Shown here: piece by piece, positions 1 to 5,619 of the stretch
Layout: each line of letters starts with the position of its first letter
Numbering within the stretch: the stretch's first letter is position 1
Source of the DNA: Planctomycetia bacterium
GTDB taxonomy: Bacteria > Planctomycetota > Phycisphaerae > Phycisphaerales > SM1A02
Direction of reading: 5' to 3'
Length of the DNA stretch: 6,278 nt
Assembly (NCBI GenBank): GCA_009936695.1
Contig: JAACEA010000216.1
Coordinates: forward strand, 1-6,278
Position numbers and translations under genes: made by a program
The notes under the pieces: model-generated
Told to the model about the DNA's origin: nothing
Seen by the model: only the letters and a program-made list of their open reading frames with translations
Database searches by the model: none

Positions 1-105
1 AGGCTGCCGCGGAGCAGGCTGCCGCGGAGAAGGCTGCCGCGGAGAAGGCTGCGGCTGCGAAGGCGGCTGCAGAGGCGGCTGCGGCTGCGAAGGCGGCTGC
101 GGAGG
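1..105 (+). repeat. 15-bp tandem repeat encoding KAAAE-type pentapeptides
   Basis: Seven consecutive 15-base units can be read from the first base. The first three are nearly identical (AGGCTGCCGCGGAGA with one C/A change at the end), and the later ones drift to GCGGCTGCG variants. The period is a multiple of three, so copy-number changes would keep the frame and lengthen or shorten the helical rod. The array continues beyond the left edge, so its total size is unknown. Confidence 0.85.
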
Positions 106-608
106 CAGAGGCACGAAGGCCCAAGAGTTTCTCGTTCCAGATCGACTCGCCCGAGGCGAATTCCATCCGAGCGGCGATCCACGCGAAGTGCAAGGCCAGA
201 GGCGATTGGGCGACACCTCCATCCGACGCGATGATCGCAGGGCTCGCGGCGCGTCTCAAGACCGCAGCGGTGAACGGGACGCCGATCCGGCGATGCGATG
301 CGAACTACGTCATGCTCCGGCATGACGACATGGTGGTCCTTCCGATCTCGTCCAATGGCGGGACCGTCTTCGTCCTTGGGAACGACGGTTCCATCCCGCA
401 CGTCTATCAGATGGGGGACGGTGGCCGAGTGAGTGACGACTCGATCGGAACCGGGGCGGTTCGATCACGAATGAGCCGGGATCTCGCCTCGAGCAGGAAT
501 GGCGGCCAGATCGGCCGCTCGCTTCGGGCGGGTGATCGCCTTCTGGTCTGGGATCGCTGGGACAACTCCCGCGACTGGAACGGTTGGGTGATCGTGCTCG
601 AGGATTGA
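3..608 (+). CDS. Partial protein: Ala/Lys/Glu-repeat rod plus unrecognised C-terminal domain
   Basis: The reading frame is open from the left edge, so the true start lies outside the window; 201 residues are visible. Residues 1 to about 38 are a low-complexity helix of KAAAE-like pentapeptides, resembling the rigid helical segments of TolA-type proteins, which suggests a long alpha-helical stalk or coiled coil. After a basic hinge (ARRPKSF), residues about 40-201 form a mixed-composition domain of about 160 residues. It contains a CKARGDW segment, several Val/Leu-rich beta-like strands, Gly-Asp turns and a Trp-rich C-terminus (LLVWDRWDN, then WNGWVIVLED). I do not recognise this domain. An internal ATG at 231 could be called as a start, but the frame continues upstream with protein-like sequence, so a 231 start would be artificial. 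A strong hairpin follows the stop by 30 bp. The coding frame is secure; the function is unknown. Confidence 0.75.
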   Translation, partial: AAAEQAAAEKAAAEKAAAAKAAAEAAAAAKAAAEAEARRPKSFSFQIDSPEANSIRAAIHAKCKARGDWATPPSDAMIAGLAARLKTAAVNGTPIRRCDANYVMLRHDDMVVLPISSNGGTVFVLGNDGSIPHVYQMGDGGRVSDDSIGTGAVRSRMSRDLASSRNGGQIGRSLRAGDRLLVWDRWDNSRDWNGWVIVLED

Positions 609-638
609 TTCCGCGGACATCCCCGCATGACGACACGA

Positions 639-672
639 CGAGCCCCGGATCCGACATCGGATCCGGGGCTCG
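639..672. terminator. Strong hairpin between convergent genes, probable bidirectional terminator
   Basis: A perfect 16-bp inverted repeat (639-654 with 657-672) is separated by only two bases, so a real hairpin would open to a slightly larger loop. It lies 30 bp after the stop of the left-edge gene and 43 bp beyond the thiolase stop on the other strand. The plus-strand side is followed by a short T-containing stretch (GTTGCTTTC), not a full T-run; the minus-strand side has almost none. The position and stem strength support termination for both genes, though the weak T-tract makes it a non-classical intrinsic terminator. Confidence 0.7.
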
Positions 673-715
673 GTTGCTTTCGGCGTGCCGGTGCCGCGAG
701 GCGTGCGACTTCGGT

Positions 716-1900
716 TCAGGCCATCTCGACCATCATGCTCACCGCATTGCCGCCGCCGAGGCAGAGGCTCGCGACGCCGCGCTTGCCACCGGTTCGCGCG
801 AGCTGGTGGAGCAGCGTGACCAGGACCCGGGTGCCGCTGGCGCCGATCGGGTGGCCGAGCGCGATGCCGCCGCCGCAGACGTTGAGCTTGTCTTCGGGGA
901 CGCCGAGGTGCTTGATGTCCGCGAGCACCTGGGCTGCGAACGCCTCGTTGATCTCGAAGAGGTCGATGTCGTCGACCTTGACGTCGTTCTTCGCGAGCAG
1001 GGCTTCGATGCCGACCGCGGGTGCGAAGAAGAGCTTCTTGGGCTCGACGCCCGCGGTGTTGTAGTCGACGATCTTCGCCATGGGGGAGAGGCCCAGTTCC
1101 TTCGCCTTGGCAAGGCTCATGACCACGATCGCGGCGGCGCCGGCGGAGATCTGGCTGGCGTTGCCCGCGGTGACCGAGCCGTCCTTCGTGAAGGCGGGGC
1201 GAAGCTTCGCGAGCGATTCCGGGCTGCTTCCGGGGCGGAAGCCCTCGTCCTTCTCGACGCCCGCGCGGGCGTTGCACTGCTCCGCGGACATCGGCAGGAC
1301 TTCGGCCTCGAAATGACCGGCTTCCCAGGCCGCCTCGGCCCGGTTGTGGCTCTGGGCGCTGAAGCGGTCCTGGTCATCCCGCGAGATCCCGTACTCGTCG
1401 GCGATCCACTCGGCGGCGTTGCCCATGGGCCAGTTCTCGAAGGCACAGGTCAGGCCGTCGTGCGCCATGTGATCCTGCATCGTCGCCGGGCCGTACTTCA
1501 CGCCGGCTCGAACGTGGGCGAAGTGGGGGGCGAGGTCCATGTTCTCCATGCCGCCCGCGATCGCGACCTCGATGTCGCCGGCCTTGATCGCCCGGGCCGC
1601 CTGCATGACGGCTTCGAGTCCGGAACCGCAGACCTTGTTGACGGTGACGGCGGTCACGGCGTCGGGGATGCCGGCCTTCAGCGCCGCCTGGCGTGCCGGG
1701 TTCTGGCCGACACCCGCCTGGAGGACGCAGCCCATGAAGACCTCCTCCACCGCAGCGGGATCGATCCCGGCGTCATTCATGGCGCCAGCGATCGCGACGG
1801 CTCCGAGTTCGGGTGCGGTCACGCGGCCGAAGCCACCGAGGAAGCGGCCGATGGGGGTGCGTCGGGCGGCGATGATGACGGGCGTGTGGGCGTCGCTCAT
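716..1900 (-). CDS. Thiolase, acetyl-CoA acetyltransferase type
   Basis: A 394-residue thiolase, the normal length for the thiolase II / acetyl-CoA C-acyltransferase family. These cytoplasmic enzymes condense or cleave 3-ketoacyl-CoA using two cysteines and a histidine. Expected motifs are present in order: the N-terminal VIIAARRTPIGRF; the nucleophile Cys91 in NKVCGSGLEAVM; the NEAFA motif at 318-322; His350 in GGGIALGHPIGASGTR; and the acid/base Cys380 in CLGGGNAVSM. The ATG at 1900 is chosen because family homology begins there. The frame stays open upstream to 2116 but that part is Pro/Ser-rich and unlike any thiolase. No Shine-Dalgarno is visible (the upstream bases read CTTCTCCC). Two positions vary from common biosynthetic thiolases: Pro158 before Met159, often His, and Ala253 where Asp is usual. 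Catalytic competence looks intact. Substrate chain length cannot be told from sequence alone, so an fadA-like 3-ketoacyl-CoA thiolase role is possible. Confidence 0.95.
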   Translation of the reverse strand: MSDAHTPVIIAARRTPIGRFLGGFGRVTAPELGAVAIAGAMNDAGIDPAAVEEVFMGCVLQAGVGQNPARQAALKAGIPDAVTAVTVNKVCGSGLEAVMQAARAIKAGDIEVAIAGGMENMDLAPHFAHVRAGVKYGPATMQDHMAHDGLTCAFENWPMGNAAEWIADEYGISRDDQDRFSAQSHNRAEAAWEAGHFEAEVLPMSAEQCNARAGVEKDEGFRPGSSPESLAKLRPAFTKDGSVTAGNASQISAGAAAIVVMSLAKAKELGLSPMAKIVDYNTAGVEPKKLFFAPAVGIEALLAKNDVKVDDIDLFEINEAFAAQVLADIKHLGVPEDKLNVCGGGIALGHPIGASGTRVLVTLLHQLARTGGKRGVASLCLGGGNAVSMMVEMA

Positions 1901-1986
1901 GGGAGAAGATCGGGTCCTGGGGGTTGGAGTTGATGGCTGGAAGATGATCGTGTCGGGCCGTGGGGGCGACATCTTAGCCGCCTTGC

Positions 1987-2019
1987 TCGAGGCTCCGGCG
2001 GAACCGGCCGGATCCTCGA
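1987..2019. promoter_or_regulatory. Imperfect inverted repeat in the divergent thiolase/fbp intergenic region
   Basis: Bases 1987-1999 can pair with 2007-2019, with 12 of 13 positions matched (mismatch 1993/2013) and a 7-base loop. It lies 87 bp upstream of the thiolase start and 95 bp upstream of the fbp start. It could be an operator for a dimeric regulator or a leader-RNA hairpin for the thiolase transcript. No clear -35/-10 pair is visible nearby, so the role is an inference from position and symmetry. Confidence 0.35.
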
Positions 2020-2050
2020 ATGGGGGTGAAAACGACGTTCCCGGCCCTGT

Positions 2051-2074
2051 GAAACCATGGTCCGGTTTCCGGAC
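2051..2074. promoter_or_regulatory. Overlapping short inverted repeats upstream of fbp
   Basis: Two inverted repeats share bases. GAAACC at 2051-2056 pairs with GGTTTC at 2064-2069. GTCCGG at 2060-2065 pairs with CCGGAC at 2069-2074 across a TTT loop. They are mutually exclusive as hairpins and end 40 bp before the fbp start. They may be a regulator site or an mRNA leader switch, but short GC-rich repeats also arise by chance. Confidence 0.25.
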
Positions 2075-2114
2075 GCGATTGTAGGGGATTCCCGTTCCGG
2101 TCGATGATGAAGGC

Positions 2115-3107
2115 ATGCAGCACGAAGACGACCTTGTCCATCAGAACCTCATGAGCCTCCAGACCCACGTGCTCGCCGAGGAGGCGAAGCACCCGAGCGC
2201 AACGGGTGATCTGTCCTGGATCATCTCGGCCATCTCCCTTGCGGGGAAGACCATCGCGAACAAGGTCCGCCGGGCACGTCTCGACGACGTGCTGGGTGCC
2301 CACGGCACCGAGAACGTGCAGGGCGAGGAGCAGTTGAAGATGGACGTGATCGCGAACGAGATCATCATGCGATGTCTCGGCGACCGGGCGTCGATCGCGG
2401 TGCTGGCCAGCGAGGAGGACGAGGAACCCCGGATCCTCCGGCGGTCGGGTGACGGCGGGAAGTACTGCGTGCTCTTCGACCCGCTCGACGGTTCGAGCAA
2501 CCTCGATTCCTGTGTCGGCGTCGGAACCATCTTCTCCGTCACCCTCAACGATCCCGAGGAGGCCGATGGCGAGCGGACCGTGTGCCAGGCCGGAACCAGG
2601 CAGGTCGCCGCGGGGTACATCCTCTACGGCTCGAGCACCGTCATGTGCCTCACCACCGGCGACGGCGTCGACATGTTCGTCCTCGATCAGGCGATCGGCT
2701 CGTTCCTCCGGGTCCGGACGAAGATGCGTATTCCCGAGAAGGGGACCACGTACTCCATCAACGAGGCCAACGCGGAGACTTTCCCGGAGGGGTATCAGAA
2801 CTATCTTCGGTTCGCCCATTCATCGGGATACACCAGCCGCTACATCGGATCGATGGTCTCCGACGTGCATCGGACCTTGATCCGGGGCGGGGTGTTCCTG
2901 TACCCGCCGACCGCGAAGAACCCCGACGGAAAGCTCCGCCTGCTCTACGAGGCGAATCCGATGGCCATGCTGATGGAGCAGGCCGGTGGGGAGTCCTTCT
3001 CGGGTGATCTTCGGACCATGGAGGTCCAGCCCGATCGCCTGCACCAGCGGGTGCCGGTGCTGCTCGGGTCGCCCGCCGAGGTCGCGAAGGTCCGCGAGTT
3101 CATCTAG
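2115..3107 (+). CDS. fbp: Fructose-1,6-bisphosphatase, class I
   Basis: A 330-residue class I FBPase (E. coli Fbp is 332). It hydrolyses fructose 1,6-bisphosphate to fructose 6-phosphate plus phosphate, the committing step of gluconeogenesis, in the cytoplasm and with Mg2+. Visible landmarks are ENVQGE (Glu70), the metal-binding SEED (98-101), the DPLDGSSN signature at 122-129, QVAAGYILYGSST, the phosphate-binding YTSRYIGSMVSDVHR at 239-253, and GKLRLLYE at 272-279 with metal ligand Glu279. Resemblance to the E. coli enzyme is collinear to the C-terminus. The ATG at 2115 gives about 11 extra N-terminal residues; the in-frame ATG at 2151 (Met13) would match the E. coli N-terminus better. Neither has a convincing Shine-Dalgarno, as AAGG sits only one base from the 2115 ATG. 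The gene is divergent from the thiolase and may be co-transcribed with the downstream transporter, because no terminator hairpin is visible between them. Confidence 0.97.
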   Translation: MQHEDDLVHQNLMSLQTHVLAEEAKHPSATGDLSWIISAISLAGKTIANKVRRARLDDVLGAHGTENVQGEEQLKMDVIANEIIMRCLGDRASIAVLASEEDEEPRILRRSGDGGKYCVLFDPLDGSSNLDSCVGVGTIFSVTLNDPEEADGERTVCQAGTRQVAAGYILYGSSTVMCLTTGDGVDMFVLDQAIGSFLRVRTKMRIPEKGTTYSINEANAETFPEGYQNYLRFAHSSGYTSRYIGSMVSDVHRTLIRGGVFLYPPTAKNPDGKLRLLYEANPMAMLMEQAGGESFSGDLRTMEVQPDRLHQRVPVLLGSPAEVAKVREFI

Positions 3108-3219
3108 TTCGGTCGACCGCAAGGCGAATCTCCCCGCTCGATGGCGTCGATGAGAGACCCTATCCCGCGCGCTGAAATCGGGAGAACCAAGCCAATCCGT
3201 CCTTCGCGGTGGTTACTAC

Positions 3220-4098
3220 ATGACCCTGGGGATGCTCGTCGCGGCGTTGATGAGCGCCGTGGTCAAGTGGACCTCGAGCGGCTTCAGCAGCGAGTTCCTG
3301 ACCTCGTTGCGATTCCTCTTCGGCTTCGTCATCGCCATCTCGATCTATGCGGCGGGGAAACGGGTCTCCCTCAGGACCGATTCCCCCGGGAAGCAGATCC
3401 TGATCGGATTGGCGTGGGTCCTGGCGGTGGGAATCTTCTACGTCTCGATCCGTTTCATTCCACTGATGGACGCGACGCTGCTGTTGAACACCGCGGCGAT
3501 CTTCGCTCCGATCATCGCAAGGGTCTGGGACGGCAGGCGCGAGTCGAGGATGGTGTGGGTCGGGATCACGATCGGGTTTCTCGGGGTCACGGTGGTGCTT
3601 CGGCCCGGTGTCCAACTGTTGGAGAATCCGATTTCGCTCATCGGCGTGCTGGCGGGTTTCTTCGCCGGCCTCCGCGTGTTCCTGTTGTCCAAGGTCAGAC
3701 ACGAGCCCACGCAGCGCACGGCGCTCTATTCGCTCCTCGTCGGCAGCGTCTTCAGTCTGCTGGTCATGATCGCGGTCGGATTCCCGATCCGGGCACCGGG
3801 CTGGGAGACGATGCTGTTCTCGCCCCGGGAGTCGCTGGAGCCGTACTTCGTCGACTCGTCGCTGGTCTTCGCGTTCATCGCCCTCGGCGTCTTCTCGGTG
3901 CTCATAAACTACTTCATGGCGAAGGGGCTTCGGTTCGGAACGGTGGGTCAGATCTCTCCCTTCCGGTACTCCGCGGTGGTGTTCGCGGGCGTCCTGGATT
4001 GGAGCATCTGGGGGATCGAGCCGACCTGGCCCAGCTACGTCGGCTTCCTGCTGGTGCTGGTCGGGGTGATGTTCATCCTCCGAGGCAATCGTGGATGA
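3220..4098 (+). CDS. EamA/DMT-superfamily membrane transporter
   Basis: A 292-residue integral membrane protein of the drug/metabolite transporter superfamily, with two five-helix EamA repeats. Hydrophobic helices are estimated at residues 1-17, 26-45, 59-77, 82-101, 110-127, 136-156, 168-188, 211-233, 243-262 and 270-287. Family hallmarks include FxxxSIRFIPLMDATLLLN in helices 3-4, followed by AAIFAPIIA, and the second-repeat ending SPFRYSAVVFAGVLDW...IEPTWPSYVGFLLVLVGV. Members export or import small metabolites such as amino acids, nucleotide precursors and polyamines; the substrate here cannot be read from sequence. The ATG at 3220 has a weak GGTGG seven bases upstream. The N-terminus is unusually short: helix 1 begins at the first residue. 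The same frame is open back to a stop at 3151 with protein-like residues but no ATG, GTG or TTG. Either the start is correct or a longer N-terminus has been lost to a frameshift. Confidence 0.9.
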   Translation: MTLGMLVAALMSAVVKWTSSGFSSEFLTSLRFLFGFVIAISIYAAGKRVSLRTDSPGKQILIGLAWVLAVGIFYVSIRFIPLMDATLLLNTAAIFAPIIARVWDGRRESRMVWVGITIGFLGVTVVLRPGVQLLENPISLIGVLAGFFAGLRVFLLSKVRHEPTQRTALYSLLVGSVFSLLVMIAVGFPIRAPGWETMLFSPRESLEPYFVDSSLVFAFIALGVFSVLINYFMAKGLRFGTVGQISPFRYSAVVFAGVLDWSIWGIEPTWPSYVGFLLVLVGVMFILRGNRG

Positions 4099-4142
4099 CC
4101 CTTCCAGACGCGCTCGCGACCATCAGGGTCGAGGGTCGTGCG

Positions 4143-4160
4143 GCCGCCCCGTCGGGCGGC
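4143..4160. terminator. GC-rich hairpin between convergent transporter and PrpD-like genes
   Basis: GCCGCCC at 4143-4149 pairs perfectly with GGGCGGC at 4154-4160 around a four-base loop. It begins 44 bp after the transporter stop and abuts the PrpD stop on the opposite strand, one base away. The plus-strand side is followed by TTCATTC, a weak T-tract. It probably serves as a terminator for one or both convergent genes. Confidence 0.6.
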
Positions 4161-4161
4161 T

Positions 4162-5619
4162 TCATTCGAAGCGGCCGTGATCCTTGATCTTGAAATCGTT
4201 CATCGACGCCAGTTCCGCGGTGGACAGGTCGTCGACCCGCCGGAATCGACCGATCACCGGGGCGGGATCGTCCATCGCGAGCTTGCCGAGCACCTCGGCC
4301 TTGTTGGCGAGGATGCCCTCCAGATCGCAGGTGGTGTTGCGGGCATGGCCCGAGGGATACATGACGAGGCCCGAGTCGAGGCTGCGGCCATCGGTCGTCT
4401 CGATGACCACCGAAGTCGGGATCCCGTCCGGGTAGCGATCGTCGTAGTCCTTGCCACCGTGGGCGAACTCGATCTTCGCCATCAGGGCCCGGGTCTCGGG
4501 ACGGGCGATCGAGGCGGCGTCGTAGTCGGCGGGGACGAGGATCAACGACTTCCACATCGCGTCGTTGTCGTCGGCGATCGTCCCCGAGCCCTTCGACTTC
4601 GCGGCGTCGATCGCCTTCTGCAACAGGGTCGAGACGATGTAGACCATGGAGTGATCCGCGCTCTGGCGGGTCTTCGGGTCCCGCTTCGCCGGGTCGCCGA
4701 TGATGCCGAAGGCGGGCTCGTACGCCACGATCCGGATCGTCTCGATCAGATCGGGATTCGCGAGCAGGTCCGGGTTCTCCGAGACGAGGTCGATCATGCC
4801 CTGCAGGGCGCCGGCGGACTGGTGCTCGTAGAGGCCGAGCTTGAAGTGCATGCCCATCACCGCGAAGTCGTCGCCCGAATGGCTGAGCACGAGATCGAAC
4901 GGGGCGTCACCGTCGGTGGGCTCGAACTGTCGCCAGATCGCCTCGGGATTGCGGAAGATGTCGCGGGGGCCGAGGAAGCCCTTCATCGAACGCATCATCG
5001 CGAGCACCGCGACCTCGGTGGAGATCGCCGCGGAGGCGCCCTTCGAATCCGAGAGCTGCTTGCCGGCCCGGATCGCCCGCCAGGGGATGAAGTGGGCGAC
5101 GGTCATGCCGATCGCGGATTCGATCTGCTCGGCGGTGGCGCCCATCATCGCGCCGTAGACCGCGGCGGAGGCGATCGCGCCGTGCACGACGTGGTCGATC
5201 TTGTAGGTCTTGAGGCTGAACACCTCGGCGAGTCGCCCGCGGATCTCGTCGTGAAGGATCATGCCGCGAAGGGCCGCGGCACCGTCGGCCCCGGTGAGCT
5301 GTGCCGCGGCGACGGGGACCGCGTAGAAGTCGTTGTGCCCGAACTCGCCCGCGGTGTGGCCGAGCGCCGGGTTGTAGCCGAAGTTGGTGCCGTTGGAGTC
5401 CCACTCGCGTACCGCGGAGCAGTTGGCGGCGATCGCCTTCTCGGGACAGACCGCGGCGGTCGAGCCGAACACGGTCACGCCGCCGTCCTTCGGATACTCG
5501 GCGGCCTCCTCGCGAAGGACGAGGGGGGCGTTGGTGCCGAGGGCGATCGCGGACAGCCCGCAGACCGCGGCATCGGCGAAGAACTGCCGGGTCTTGTCCT
5601 TGACCGCCTCGGACCACCA
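4162..5619 (-). CDS. MmgE/PrpD family protein, N-terminally truncated (likely pseudogene or chimera)
   Basis: About 485 residues of an MmgE/PrpD-family protein, the superfamily of 2-methylcitrate dehydratase, cis-aconitate decarboxylase and related lyases. Recognisable segments are AVKDKTRQFFADAA near the start, ANCSAVREWDSNGT (VREWDSN at about 5393-5413), GHTAGEFGHNDFYAV, KIDHVVHGAIASAAVYGAMMG, WRAIRAGKQLSDSKGASAA and the signature ADHSMVY (DHSMVY at 4639-4656). The C-terminus is complete at the TGA at 4162. The family normally has roughly 30 or more residues before the first motif seen here. Upstream of about 5619 the same frame stays open to 6183, but that stretch is the out-of-frame shadow of the Cys-rich gene (Arg/Leu-rich, unlike PrpD). 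No ATG or GTG start is found at the PrpD boundary. As written it cannot be translated normally. The exact substrate is unknown; it may not be a true methylcitrate dehydratase, since no prpB/prpC genes are adjacent. Confidence 0.88.
   Translation of the reverse strand, partial: WWSEAVKDKTRQFFADAAVCGLSAIALGTNAPLVLREEAAEYPKDGGVTVFGSTAAVCPEKAIAANCSAVREWDSNGTNFGYNPALGHTAGEFGHNDFYAVPVAAAQLTGADGAAALRGMILHDEIRGRLAEVFSLKTYKIDHVVHGAIASAAVYGAMMGATAEQIESAIGMTVAHFIPWRAIRAGKQLSDSKGASAAISTEVAVLAMMRSMKGFLGPRDIFRNPEAIWRQFEPTDGDAPFDLVLSHSGDDFAVMGMHFKLGLYEHQSAGALQGMIDLVSENPDLLANPDLIETIRIVAYEPAFGIIGDPAKRDPKTRQSADHSMVYIVSTLLQKAIDAAKSKGSGTIADDNDAMWKSLILVPADYDAASIARPETRALMAKIEFAHGGKDYDDRYPDGIPTSVVIETTDGRSLDSGLVMYPSGHARNTTCDLEGILANKAEVLGKLAMDDPAPVIGRFRRVDDLSTAELASMNDFKIKDHGRFE

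Noticed and set aside
1..105. CRISPR-like array
   Set aside because: The 15-bp repeats are contiguous with no spacers, and they are in frame with a coding sequence.
584..1933. 449-residue plus-strand open frame
   Set aside because: It lies antisense to the thiolase and is rich in Arg/Asp/Gly/Val without domain logic. The thiolase motifs on the opposite strand are unambiguous.
2078..2083. TACAAT on the minus strand as a -10 box for the thiolase
   Set aside because: No acceptable -35 hexamer lies at a suitable distance, and one hexamer match is expected by chance.
3110..3119. CGGTCGACCG palindrome just after fbp as a terminator
   Set aside because: It is a ten-base palindrome with no loop and no T-tract, too weak to call.
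3141..4187. 348-residue plus-strand open frame over the transporter
   Set aside because: Beyond its first residues it is Arg/Gly/His-rich with no domain, whereas the overlapping frame encodes ten clear transmembrane helices. Only the N-terminal stretch was kept as a possible frameshift clue.
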